Source: Toxorhynchites rutilus septentrionalis
Lineage: Eukaryota > Arthropoda > Insecta > Diptera > Culicidae
DNA: 64,000 nt
Direction of reading: 5' to 3'
Assembly: GCF_029784135.1 (NCBI RefSeq)
Contig: NC_073746.1
Span: 150,053,056 to 150,117,055, forward strand
The notes under the pieces are model-generated. The model was not told the origin of the DNA and made no database searches. It worked only from the letters and a program-made list of their open reading frames with translations. Below are positions 1-63,536 of the stretch, piece by piece. Positions within the stretch are counted from its first letter, which is position 1; each line of letters begins with the position of its first letter. Made by a program: the position numbers and the translations under genes.

Positions 1-3000
1 CAACTGAGCAATAATCGATTGAAAATTATATAATTTTCACGATGCGAAACATTTTCCGTTGCGCGCGCATACAATATTGGATACGAAAATTTACTACTGA
101 TGGGGAAGAATAATTTTCAGCAGCTTTCCTGTTAATTGCGATTGATTGAAAAATCACAAAACCAAATGTATTTGGTTGCAGTGTTGTATGGATAGAAAAC
201 ATTAGAATAAACTCTTTCGCATGAATGTATTTTTCAGTTCCCAGGGGAACTGGCAGATTATTTTTCAGCAACGGAATTTTCTCGATGCTGAATGGCACCC
301 AAACGAAGAGTTCCACGCGTGTATGTGTGTGTGTGGCGGCTGCTCCGATCTCTTCCCGGGGAACCGTTTGTGGCATCACTCTCCTCCTGATGGATTCTCT
401 TCTGGCCTAAGGTGCACAAACAGGCTCTTGGTGACACCGTTCATCCGCGCTTTCATGATAAACGAAGAGCTTCACCACAACAGCCACAACATGCCCCAAT
501 CGCTGTTCAATTATAACTGAGTGGGTTTCCGAGCGGCGCTTGCTTATATACCGATTGGTGATTTTAATAGCCTATTTTGAAAGCAATTTTAAGGCTATTG
601 AAACAAGTTTTTGGATGAAAAAGTAACAAGTATATAACACGTAGACGTTTTATCTTTCTAATGAAGTGTGTATCATACCATTTCGTTCAGTTGTTTAAGA
701 GCTATTAACGCCCAAAATCTCGGTGTCCGGCGTAACGCTTTCGTTTTCGAAACTTTGATTTTACACCCCGGTATAGAAATGAAAGACGTAGTCCTACGTC
801 AAAAAGAAGTTACCCCATCAATGGACGGTTTGTTGTCCACCCATCGTGAACTCAAACCAACGAACTTAGACAATTATCAAGTATGCTATAAAGGTCCTCG
901 CGTTCGTATTAGTTAGTATTAGGCGTGCAAAATAGCGCACACACACTGCACGTTATTTTATACGTGTAAGTAATTTTCGTGTACGATACAAAAGAATCTA
1001 GCTCACCTGTAGCGTATGTCAAACCACGTTGAACTCAAACATCGATGCATGCACATGTACATGAGAGAGAGAAAGAGAGGAACGAATTCATTTTGGGGGA
1101 AGTCACTTCAAAATGCAATGAGGACAATTTGACTGGGAAGAATGAAATGATATAGTCGAGTCGGTAGAAGGAGATAGCGACTAAACGCCCGACTGACTGT
1201 TCAGTCGTTTTGGCGGAGAAACTGCGTGAAGAAGCCAAAAGTCATTACTAACTGACTATGGATATAGTCAGTCAGTTAGTCAGCTGACTCTCCTCAGTTG
1301 ACTATGACTATGCAGAGCCCTGGTTTTAAGCTCGACACTGAATCGGATATCGACGTCAGTCTCGAGCAAAGGCAGGCAGATCGGACAACCAGCAACGAAC
1401 CCTACAAGCAAGTTTATTAGCCCTACAAGTCCAAGCAGTCATGGAGTCGGGCTAACTCTTGAAGCTGGATTTTGAGTATCTAAGGGTCAGTTCTGCAATC
1501 AAGTCAATAACTATTCAACATCAATAAGCTCTCCTAAGCACATTTACCAGCGATTTCATAGTTTTGCTTGAAGATGAAGATTGAGTTCACGTCCACGGAA
1601 GGTAAGTCCTCAGTAATTCAGCCGAAGAAACCAGGAATTTGTACGTTCCCAGTAATTCAGACGAAGAAGCCACGTGCAATACTGTCTGCCTGGAGTTGGA
1701 CCAACTGGAACCAGTCTTCAAAAAACATACGCTGCGCTGCGCTCGAGTTCAATTTTCATCAGCGCGCGCTCATAACAAACACGCATTCTCTCTTGGTACG
1801 AAGTGCACCGAACTCAGCAACAAGTGAGCCCAGAATCAGCACGGTGCAGAATTCAGATACTAAACTCGCTTCTCACTTGTGTGATGCTCGCCTCATTCTA
1901 TACACACACACATCGAATTCTAGCGCCCGTTTTGTTTTCGCTCGTTCTGAGCTAAGCATAAAACCAACAGCGCGCCCCCATACCAACCGGTCTCAATAGA
2001 GAAAGCAAACCAGACAAACAAGATTCGAGCGCGGTTTAAAATTGGGTATACAGTGATACAAACTCGTAGTCGTACTCCACCGTGCAAATCTCTTTTCCCT
2101 TCTTTTGAAAGTTGAAAACAAAGCTTCAGAACATTTAGATGAAGTCATAGTGTCATATGAGAGTTAAAAGGTATGCTATCTGTTTTCAGAATAATGGTTT
2201 TTATTTCTCTGAGAATGTATGAAAATTGACTCAAACTCATAATCGTACACTGGTTGAAATTTGAACTCGTTGAACTGCGTTGATCAATTTCAGGATTCCA
2301 TCATAAGTATGGTATCCCTTGTTCATTGCGACTATCCTTAGCTGTCTTTAGCCGTTATTTACGAGTTTTTTGGTGTATTCCGAAAGAATATTCATCCATT
2401 TGTTAATCAAGTGGTTTTTAGAATTGTTTTTTTTAAAGTGATGGTTTCTAAATTTCCTACATAGATAACTTCCATATTTTTTAACTGGGATTGATGCTGG
2501 GAGATTGGGAAGAAGTATCAATAACTTTTGAGCAATTATAATGTGATCATGTGCGAACTATATGTGTCTTGTGCTTAGGGTCATTGTCTTGGTAAAACTT
2601 GAATCCTCGATTCAATCTCATTTTGTTCTCACTTTGCTACATGTTTTTTTAGGATGTTCAAGTGAATATTCTGTCCCAATACACTATCGAAGAAAATAAA
2701 AGTGAACCAAACAAAATATTTTATTGTGCCGAGGAAGAACAACTTGAATGCCTGAGCACAGACGGAAGAACCGTTCAACGGCAAAACAAATCAGTAACTC
2801 AAATTTCCATTTTTCTAAACAGCATGAAACACATCAATGTCTTACTGGGAAGATGTTATTCCCGTAGATTCCCGTAGATTTTTTATCTTTGACTCCGACG
2901 GTTATCGTTTCATACGAGGAAGCCAAACGATGAATTGAGCGTAAAAATCTGAAAGTATCACTGTATAAACCGATGTTGACAACAAAACACTTCAGCTTTG

Positions 3001-3590
3001 CTTCGGTGCGCGTTGATTCTTCCGGGCGCAGGTGTGCGCAAGGAGTGAGAGTTGAACTAGGTGCAAAAAAAAGTTGCACATCAGCACCGCGTTGCATTCC
3101 GAAGACTGACTGGAACGGACCAAAATCATCACATCGGTCGATTCCACAGAGTATGCTGCTACAATCGCCGAAGTTTACAGAGTAAGTCCTGCGGAAGTCG
3201 AAGCAATCTTCAACATGCCGGCGCCAAAAGACGTAACTGGTTTTCATTTTTTTTTGCAAAAATAGTCAATGATTTTGGATACGGCATTATAAAAAAATCA
3301 GTCCCAATGAAAATTAGTCATCTGATAATGAAAGTTGGCGTGGAATCGCTCTGTGATAACGGAAAATAGACATTTTCGGTAGTCGCCACGATATGTACAA
3401 AGTTTTTCTTTTCAACCATTTTTAGAGGGTTGCCAGCAGATAGATGATCCTGTGTGGCATTGTTGTTGTTCATTGCTGAATTTCAATGTGATCCCACCTT
3501 CCCCACACTTTTAATGTTTCTTGTGCCCCGTGTTGCAAAATAATTCAACAAACAAAATTAAATATTAGAGCTACGGAATGTATACAATAC
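1..3590. other. Partial intron 7 of GBA2, no gene recognised
   Basis: This stretch lies 3' of GBA2 exon 7 on the minus strand. I see no continuation of the enzyme in any minus-strand frame, so the intron runs past the window edge. It contains a GT microsatellite near 320-340, a purine-rich run near 1060-1080, and a dispersed-repeat fragment around 660-920. That fragment includes the palindrome GACGTAGTCCTACGTC (785-800), whose reverse complement recurs at 45050-45065. The part from about 1300 to 2050 is less AT-rich and could be the remains of a mobile element, but I cannot name a family. No reading frame here resembles a protein I know. Confidence 0.6.
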
Positions 3591-54472
<50,882 letters not shown>

Positions 54473-55421
54473 GTTTTCGCACAATTAAGCACCTCTTCAA
54501 TTCCTTTATTCAATGAGTACCACTGGATCTATTAATAAACAAAACAGCAAGACTTGCTTTTCCCAACTCTACCGATAAACAACACACCCACCCACAGTAC
54601 CTTGAGCTGATTAAAATATCCCGGCGAGTTAAGGCTCACTCGATGCAGCAATGTTTTACACACTCTTCCATAGATATTTGCAACTTTTTTTCAGTCCAAA
54701 CCTTTGTTTGCGCCCGACAAGTACCTTCGTAGCCAAAACAACCGCACACGACAGCACTTCTCCGGAGACTGACTGCTGGCGGTCTCTTTCTGCGAAGACG
54801 GAATGAATAATGAATGTAGCTTGTAGTGTGCAGTGAACTTTGCCGGTGATCTCACACATACACTGTGGAACACTTCTGAGGGGAACTCTCAGCTATCTGG
54901 TCTTTTCACTACCTTCACTACCTTAAATACCCAGTCTACATTGTTGTGCCAAATCGGTCCCAACAAATGGTGTCGACAACGGTACCGATGTCGTGCCATT
55001 TTGCAATTATTTTGTCGACCTATCCTTCGTATTTGACAACCAATTACGAGCCAAACCTGTGCCAATCTGGCACCGTGTCGACCGAACGGAAAACTGCTCG
55101 ATCCTTGTTATGGCTCTATTTTTATTTGAGAAAAATAAAACAAAAAATTAAATTTATGTTGTTTACTGATATTTATTATTTTTATAAATTTATACAGTTA
55201 TATTATGTTTATTTAAGATTATTTAAGAGCGAATTTATTTGTGAGATTTCATATTTTTGTAATATGTTGAGGGTACAAATTGAAAAACTATATATTGGTA
55301 GCGTCACGAAAATTGCGCAACTTTGTGCGCTTATTATTCGGTCGTTTTTTGATGTATTTTGAGATTTATGCACTAATCGATGTGGACTAAGACTAAGACT
55401 ATAAGACTTCCTGACTTATAT
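54473..55421 (-). promoter_or_regulatory. GBA2 5' untranslated and promoter region (approximate)
   Basis: This region lies upstream of the GBA2 start on the minus strand. It is less AT-rich from 54640 to 54900. Reading minus, an arthropod initiator-like TCAGTC occurs near 54765-54770, and a TATA-like TATTTAAGG near 54931-54940. These are candidate core-promoter elements only, and which one is used cannot be told from sequence. No other gene is seen before the LINE duplication at 55422. Confidence 0.3.
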
Positions 55422-55958
55422 TGACGAACCTATTTTTTTTTTTTTTCCAAAATATATATTTTTATCAAGGCTCATATGACGTTAGCCTCACGGGGCCGGG
55501 AGTTCAATACGTTGACAATTTTTCTTATTATCTATGTTAGTAATATGTAACCGATTACTCGCGGTTGGCTCGAGGTTAGTATTACAAGTGTTTTCGTAAT
55601 TCGGATGTTGCTGTCTCCAATGCTCTGTACGTGTGCCCGACACGGGATACTTCCTATTGGGATGCAGCTGACCATTAATCAGCAACGCCCCCCTAGTCTG
55701 TACCCCATATCTAGCGTGGTGCGTCTTTCTCGACTCGAGGAATCCAGGATAGAATGGTCACTAGCCGGCGCAGTCATCAGCTCGTGTAGAGTTGTCATGA
55801 GCGGTACAACCTTTGGCTCTTGTTGAATGATCAGTGGACTGCACAACCTTTGGCCCGTGTATCTGTAAAGAGTGTGTGTATGTATTGCCGCGACTAAGTA
55901 AAAGTTTATCGATCGGATAGGAGGGATATAAAACGGGGACAAAACGAAGGAAACATCA

Positions 55959-58900
55959 TTAAACGTTGACATCGGCGTTTCTGAGGAACAGGTATAGATG
56001 AAGCAGAAGATCAGGATCACGGCTACCTAAGATAGCCCGGACGGGGATCTCCGATTGTCTGCCTTGTGCTCTCAGTGCTCTAGAGAGCTGAGAGCGAGCA
56101 GTATGGAACCGGATACACGACCAGACAACATGCTAGATGTCGTGGTAGCCATCGCCACAATCACAAAGATTGTTTGCTGCGAGCCCAATGCGATAGAGAT
56201 GCGCGTTTAGGTTGTAGTGATTGGACATAAGCCGAGATATCACGCGAATGAAATCACGACCTACATTCAATCCCTTGAACCATGCACTCGTCGAGACCTT
56301 AGGGATAATCGTGTGTAACCAACGACCGAACTCATCTCCACTCCACATGCGCTGCCAACTTACGAGCGTGTACTGACGAGGAATGTGGAAAAATTCATTA
56401 TAAGCAATTTGCCTTTCAAAAAGTGTGCCTTCTAAAGCGCCCACCTTAGCTAGCGAGTCCGCTTTCTCATTCCCCGGAATCGAACAATGAGAGGGAACCC
56501 ATGCTAAGGTAATCTTGAATAATTTTTCGACCAAAACACTAAATAGTTGTCTTATTCTAGTTAGGAAATAAGATGAGCGTTTATCAACCTTCATTGAGCG
56601 GATGGCCTCTATTGAGCTGAGACTGTCTGAAAAAATAAAATAGTGGTCGATGGGCAATGTTTCAATGATCCCCAGTGCGTAGTATATCGCACCCAGTTCA
56701 GCGACATACACGGAACAAGGATCTTTGAGTTTGAAAGAGGCACTGGAATTTTCATTGAAGATGCCGAAGCCAGTGGACCCGTTTATGAATGAACCGTCAG
56801 TAAAGAACATTTTATCAGATCTAACTTTCCCATATTCTGCCGAAAATATCGGCGGAATATAATCGGAGCGTAGATGATCTTGGATTCCATGGATTTTTTG
56901 TCGCATGGACAGATCAAAAATGACAAAGGAATTGCAAAAGTATGGGAAGCAAACTTGGTTGGAGATGCCTGGTGAAGGGTGCACGTCGTGGGTAAGGTAC
57001 TCATGGTATAAAGACATAAAAATTGACTGAGGAATCAGTTGGAGTAGATTTTCGAAGTTATCAATCACCAATGGATTCATGATCTTGCAACGGATGAGAA
57101 ATCTGTAGGATAATTCTGTGAACCGAAGAGTAAGCGGGGGTACTCCTGCCAAAACTTCGAGACTCATCGTATATGTCGAATGCAAACACCCCATGGCTAT
57201 ACGCAGGCAACGATATTGTATTCTCTCCAGATTGAGAATATGAATCCTGGCAGCTGATCGGAAGCAAAAACTGTCATATTCTAACACTGATAATATCGTT
57301 GTTTTGTATAACTGAATGAGGTCTCCTGGATGGGCACCCCACCATGTTCCGGTTATTGTTTGGAGAAAATTGATTCTTTGCTGGCATTTCTGTTTCAAAT
57401 ACGCAATGTGTATTCCCCAGGTACATTTAGAGTCAAAATATACTCCAAGGTATTTGAAAAACATCGAGTGCTTGATCGTTTTGCCGGATAGGTGAAGCTG
57501 GAATTGGGCGGGTTCGTGCTTCCTAGAAAAAACGACCATTTCAGTTTTCTCCGTAGAGAATTCGATACCCAGCTTGAGGGCCCACGTGAACAGATTGTTC
57601 AGGGTATCTTGCAACGACTTTTGCAGAACGACGGGATTAGTACCCGTGATGGAAATAACTCCATCGTCTGCAAGTTGTCTCAGCGTGCAGTCTCTAGTTA
57701 GACAATCATCTATATCATTGACGTAAAAACTGTACAAGAGGGGGCTTAGGCAGGAGCCTTGTGGTAGGCCCATAAAACTGTATCGAGAAGATTTCAAGCT
57801 GCCATGATTGAAAAACATGTGCTTTTCTGACAGTAAATTGTACAGGAAATTATTCAGAATTGGTGAAAGTCCACGATTATGAAGTTTCTCTGAGAGAATT
57901 TCCATGGAAACTGAATCAAATGCCCCTTTGATATCGAGGAAAATGGAAGCCATTTGTTCTTTGCGAGCAAATGCGATTTGGATTTCAGAAGATAGCAGCG
58001 CCAAACAATCGTTCGTCCCTTTACCTCGGCGGAAGCCAAAATGCGTATTTGACAGCAAATTGTTCGTTTCGAGCCACTTGTCCAAACGAATTAGAATCAT
58101 TTTCTCTAACAATTTACGAATACAGGATAACATTGCAATCGGCCTATACGAGTTGTGATCGCAAGCCGGCTTGTTGGGTTTTCGTATGGCTATCACTCTC
58201 ACTTGTCTCCAGTCATGCGGGACAATATTCAGCTCCAGAAACTTGTTGAACAAGTTCAGCAAACGCTGTTTCGCCAAGTCGGGAAGATTCTTCAACAAGT
58301 TGAATTTAATCTTGTCCGACCCAGGAGCTGAATTGTTACATGAGAGGAGGGCAATTGAGAATTCTACCATCGAAAAATTCTCATAGTCGCATTGGAGCGG
58401 AATGTCGCGTACGACGCTTTGTGCAGGAACGGAATCGGGACAAACCTTTCTTGTAAATTTGAATATCCAACGGTCAGAGTATTCCTCACTTTCATTTGTA
58501 TGGTTCCAGCCACGCATTCTCCTAGCCGTATTCCAAAGAGTGCTCATAGCGGTCTCCCTTGACAAACCATTGACTAACTTTCGCCAATATCCACGCTTTT
58601 TTGCTTTAATCAGACCTTTTAGTTTGGTTTCTAGAGCTTGGTACTTTCGAAACCATTCCACTGATCCAGTTTTCCTGAATTTTTTGAAAGCGGATGATTT
58701 TTCAAGGTAGACCTTTGAACACTCCTTGTCCCACCAAAGTGATGGAGGACGACGTCGGAAAGTGGTAGCCGGTACACGTTTCTTTTGAGCTTGAAGTGCG
58801 CTTTCGTAAATCAAACTCGATATAAAGTTATACACTTCGAGTGGAGGAAGTTCATGCATTGAAACAAGTGCTTCAGATATTATTTCTGCAAATTTTCTCC

Positions 58901-59639
58901 AGTCAATATTTTTCGTGAGGTCATAAGCAATATCGACTGACTCACGAGAACCTGATTCATTGGCGATCGATAAAATTATTGGCAGGTGGTCACTACCGTG
59001 GGGATCTTGGATTACCTTCCACGTGCAATCCAGGGATAACGAAGAAAAGCAAAGTGATATGTCTAGCATACTTGCCCGTGCAGGAGGGTTGGCTATTCTA
59101 GTTGCTTCCCCAGTATTCAAAACTGTCAATTTGAAGTTGTCGCACAGATCATAAATCAAAGTGGCACGGTTGTCATCGTAGAGTGAACCCCATGCTGTTC
59201 TATGGGAGTTAAGGTCACCTAAGATTAGCCGCGGCTCCGGTAGTGCCTCGATGATATCAAAAAACTGATGGCGGCCAACCATGGTTCTTGGAGGAATATA
59301 TATCGAGGCAATGCAGAGGTCTTTGCCATTGATTTGTGTCTGGCAAGCGACAACTTCAATGCCTGTCAACGATGGGAGAGTGACTCTATAGAAGGAGTGA
59401 CATTTTTTGATCCCCAATAGTACGCCACCAAACGAGTCATTTCGATCGAGGCGAATAATGTTGAAATCGTGGAAATTCAGTTCGTCGGCTGAAGAAAGCC
59501 ATGTTTCACAGAGGGAAAATACATCACAGTTAGAACTATGAATTAAAAATTTAAATTGATCTAGTTTAGGGATGATGCTTCTGCAATTCCACTGTATTAC
59601 AGTGGTCAAATCCTTGACCTCTTGCACTGAATCAGGCAT
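55959..59639 (-). pseudogene. I-clade LINE ORF2 polyprotein with one premature stop
   Basis: ORF2 starts at ATG 59639 (MPDSVQEVKDLTTVIQWNCR) and overlaps the ORF1 stop by a few bases. Domains: endonuclease about 10-230 (VIQWNCRSI, LGDLNSHRTAWGS, GSDHLPIIL); reverse transcriptase about 470-740 (FLDIKGAFDSVS, GLPQGSCLSPLLYSF, QLADDGVIS near residue 656); RNase H about 940-1065 (FFTDGSFING, VAELGAIYYAL, FSDSLSSIEA, GNEKADSLAK). After GDGYHDI at residue 1168 a TAG (56133-56135) interrupts the C-terminal HVVW...C zinc region. The frame then continues another 57 codons to TAA at 55959. All catalytic acids are present upstream of the stop. LADD in place of YADD is noteworthy but occurs within variation of such elements. 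Confidence 0.88.
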
Positions 59640-61025
59640 CGAGGGAAATGAACGCTGCTAAAAAACCACATTTTTCTTTCAAAAATGTTCTCACAATCGG
59701 GAGCAAACATAATACTATGCTTTTAAGAGGGTCATTTATATTTAAAGCATTTAAAATATTGTCCACCAGGTCAGAAAGCGCAAGCAAGCCAGATTGTGAC
59801 TGTTGCCTCGACCGCGAAAAAGGAACAGACGTGTTGGGCTCTGCTCCGGGAAGTGCTGAGGACCCCTGGTGCGTAGAAGAACCGCTTAAACCAGGAGGTA
59901 CTTGCTTCGGTCTATTCTCAGCACGTTCGATACGAGGTTTCATTCCAATTTGGGAAGTTTCGGTCTTCTTTCTGGGGAGTGATGGAAAAGAAGTAATTTT
60001 TCTTTTCCTAATGACACCCTGCGATGTACCGGAACTTCCTGCATTGGGAGCGTCAGCAACAGGCTCGTCGTTCTGCAGAATGGAGTAGGGATTGTCCTGA
60101 GTCGTTGAAGCGGAACTCTTAAGCATTTCTGCATAAGTCCGCTTGGAACGTTCCTTTAAGGAACGCTTGAGTTTTTCCCCTCGTTGTATGTACACCGGGC
60201 ATTGAGAAAGATCATGTGGAGCCTCGTCGCAATGAAGACACTTGCGCTCTTTTGCGCAAGAAGTCCCATCATGACTCTCTAAACAATCTGCGCAACGTTG
60301 TTTATTGCAACAATAGGCGGCCGTGTGACCGAGTTGCATACATTTGTTGCATTTCATTACCCGGGGTACAAACAACCGAACAGGTAAACGAAGTGCACCT
60401 ATTGCAACGTAGTTTGGAAGAGCGGAACCCTCAAATGTCACACGAAAAGAGTTTGTCCGATTGAGAACTCGTTTGTCATTTTAAGTGACACAGACTTCAG
60501 TCGATCGCATTCAAGAATCTTCACACTTTTAAGTGAGGAGTTCTTGAAGCGACCGACACCATCGAGTATCTCTTTTCAAGTCAAACCCTTTTCGTTTATT
60601 ACACCGTCTATTTCAACGTTGCAACAGGGTACTTATACGCGATACTCAATCGCAAAGAGATCACAGCGCGTTATTGCATTCGCTTGGGTCCTGCAAGAGA
60701 CGACAACTCGTAATTTGTCTGGTCCCATCCGAGTAATTTCAGTAACTTTGGAAAATTTCTGCGTTAGTTCTTTTGAGATGCGAATGACATTAAGAGGTTT
60801 TGATTTTCGTCTAAAGTATACAATGAATGGACCTTTGAATCCCTCCGGGTATTCCTTTAGACGAAAATCATGTTTTTCATCAATTTCCTCATCTTCAGAA
60901 TTTTCTACTTCATACACAGAATTTTCCTCCTCAACGTCTGCTTCATCCTCCTGCTCTTCAGGAGGTGGGTCAGCATCAGAAACATTCAATGACGTGGATG
61001 GGGGATCCTCCCCGCCCTCAGCCAT
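59632..61025 (-). pseudogene. I-clade LINE ORF1 (gag-like RNA-binding protein), broken
   Basis: It starts at ATG 61025 (MAEGGEDPPSTSLNVSD), with a long acidic segment and then FIVYFRRKSKPLNVIRIS. A TAA after IEYRV (near 60630), a TGA near 60580 and a frameshift near 60470 break it. It then resumes as FRVTFEGSALPNYVAIGALR with three zinc-knuckle-like motifs (CNKCMQLGHTAAYC, CLESHDGTSC, CDEAPHDLSQC) and a Ser/Pro-rich tail to the stop at 59632. In I/Jockey-group LINEs ORF1 binds the element RNA to form the particle that returns to the nucleus. This copy cannot make it. Confidence 0.8.
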
Positions 61026-61793
61026 AATAATAAATTAGTCACCTGTTCGATGTGATGAACAGTATAGAATAATAATAAAAAAATAGAAAAAAATAAATGA
61101 GTAAATAAATTATATATGTATTCAAGGTATATATAAATTATATTTATTTCAATTTTTTATTGTATAAATTCGAAAATGAAAAAAAGTTTCAACAAAAGTT
61201 CAACGGTAATGTAAGAAAAATGTACACCCCTAATGCCAACGCTTGCCGAATTGTTAAATACAATGTTGGACAATGGTGTAAATCGTACACAGGAGGTTGA
61301 AGGAATGATAAATGGAACAATAGAAAAATAAACTTCTACTTGCCGCTGCTGTGTAGCGTGTGATGAATGTGTGTTGATCTGAACTGGATCCTCAGCGTCT
61401 CGATCGCGCACCACTTTTTATTGAGCTCGCTTCACTCGCAAGCGCTGATGAAAAAAAGCACAATATAAATCTGCGTGAAAAAAAAACACCGTTATCGGAT
61501 CGATTCTCAAACTTGTCCGATCAGCTCGCGAGTTCTCGAACGAGTGAAGTGACGAACCTATGTTAGATTTAAAACCAGATGTTTTGTTTTTTGGCTTGAA
61601 ACTCGTTTGAATTTTTTAGAAAAAATCTGAATTTTTCTTAAAATTTTAAAATTTTTCATTCTTCGCTCAAAAGGTTAGAAATCATCATTTTACATTATTT
61701 CATTCATAACGTATAAAGAATGACTTGGGATTAGTGTTTATTTTACATTTTGTTTAACTAGGCAAACGATGGTTGGCATGTGTTGCGCTTTAA

Positions 61794-63044
61794 CACTCCT
61801 ATACTCGCGCATTGGTCTGTCAGACAGAGAAATCAATAATTCGTTCATTTCTCAGAAAATATCAACACCACGACTTTGCGATTCTCTAGCTTCGTTATTC
61901 GTCGTTCGTCATAGTTTAGCGTATCGCATGTGTTGGTACAAAGGGGACGTGTGCCACTTTTTTACCACTTTCGGTCTGACACACCGACGCGAGTATAGGA
62001 GTAACTTTTTTGGACAAGTGTCATTTTTCATATTCTAGAATATTGTTGAATGAAATGTATAAATTAATGCTAGCGACGTGGAATATTAATTGAATATAAT
62101 GCATACGATCATTACCAGACTATTCTTATTTGATTTCAGTTCCTTTTGTAACTGGATTGAACGGATCCATATATTAACTATTCGTCGATATATTCGTCGT
62201 AAGATTCATACGTTCAAAAGCAAAATATGAATGTTTGGCTTTCGTATAGTTATTCGCTAAATATAATGGTCATACATATACACACTTGTGAAAGAATTTA
62301 ACTTGTGGAAGAATTGTAAACAGTAAACTATAAACTAATCAGTGGCTTATGGTAATTTTTAACAGAGCCAGTTTCTGGGATATTTTTTTTATAATGGACA
62401 ATATCTACAAGAAAACAAGAAAAAGAAAAGGAAGTTCCTAGAAATCCTTTTATATAATCTTTTTATGCCCTATCTAAAAAACAACATTAATTCTTAGTTT
62501 ATTAAGAATACATAGACAAAGAATATTTATATTCCAGAACCTTTATCATCTGATAATTATCTAGAATACGTTATACATTCTTCTCTTTGAATAAAAAACC
62601 CAAAAAACATGCAACAACTGCATGAAATGTAAAAAATATGTTTGCTTCGAGCATGCAGTCATGCTATGTTCCGATTCTTACTCCAATGAAACCACAATCA
62701 ATGAATACGTTTCTATGTTATTTTATAGCTCTTTATACTTCCATGAATTCAGTTGCTTACATTTAATTAATAACAGTGGAAATTTCGAATTTCGTTATTT
62801 GTGTTGGAGTATCAAAAATTACTCTGTTTTGATGAGGCTGAATTAGATGACTATAAAAACATGATGAAGACGAAGAAAACATATTTTTTGAAGTTTTTTC
62901 ATTCAATCATACCCTTTTCGGCAATAAAATGCCAATAATGCCTGAAAAATACACAATGGCAACATTACACAGAAGTTTAATTTTCGGTCTGTGACACCGT
63001 GCGCGAGTATACGTGTTATGATTTTGCACGCGAGTACAGGAAGG
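61794..63044 (+). mobile_element. Decayed piggyBac-like element
   Basis: TTAA flanks both ends (61790-61793 and 63045-63048). The left end is CACTCCTATACTCGCGC, and the reverse complement of the right end is CCTTCCTGTACTCGCGTGC. Near the right end the text CMKCKKYVCFEHAVMLC (about 62617-62670) is the C-terminal cysteine-rich domain of a piggyBac transposase; nothing else of the enzyme is readable. A further inverted copy of the left terminus (CGCGAGTATAGGAGT) is at about 61989-62003, so the left 210 bp could themselves behave as a small MITE. Confidence 0.6.
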
Positions 63045-63048
63045 TTAA

Positions 63049-63534
63049 ATACTGCATAATACTGATATCAATTAACTTAACATGATATCGATAGCATCAC
63101 TATTATTCACAGCATGAGCTTCTGAAAAATGTCTGGATGTTAATACTCATAACCTTTATGCACTGTCAAGCTTAAAACAAATCGAAGATTATCTATAAAT
63201 TTGGTCCAATCACGTATTGAAACCATTGCAAACATATAAAAACCTAACTTTCTTGCCATTTACTGACGACGATTTACTGATTTCATGATTAAAATGAATT
63301 TAAATAGAAATTAATAAAAATAATTTTGAATCTCGCTTTTAAGTGGGTAGAAATTCAAACATCAACATTTATTTTTCGTTACCACATTCACTTTTTCTTA
63401 CTAAGCGCACGTTCATAGGTCCAATCGCAGAACTGTTCATTGATAGATTTTCTAATCTACCCTTTGAAATTACCTTTTACTATAAAATTCCTAGTACTTC
63501 TATCAAAACTTGTCATTATAATATCAGATCAAGC
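63049..63534. other. Intergenic, no feature seen
   Basis: AT-rich sequence between the piggyBac relic and the mariner remnant. No gene or repeat is recognised. Confidence 0.45.
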
Positions 63535-63536
63535 TA

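Larger units (their letters stand above)
55434..61549 (-). mobile_element. Full-length I-clade LINE (6.1 kb)
   Basis: The element is bounded by the 12 bp duplication TGACGAACCTAT (55422-55433 and 61550-61561). The forward T-run at 55434-55446 is its poly(A) tail. It carries ORF1 (gag-like, zinc knuckles) and ORF2 (endonuclease, reverse transcriptase, RNase H), with a 5' region from 61026 to 61549 and a 3' region of about 520 bp. A complete length with a clear duplication means a relatively young insertion. It lies upstream of GBA2, about 0.95 kb from the start codon. Confidence 0.9.

Noticed and set aside
1568..1999. 143-residue open frame
   Set aside because: Low-complexity, Ser/Thr-rich composition with no recognisable domain and no splice context. 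It may be part of an old repeat, but I cannot support a gene.
57492..60464. Several plus-strand open frames of 60-150 residues
   Set aside because: They are shadows of the I-clade LINE ORF1 and ORF2 on the minus strand.
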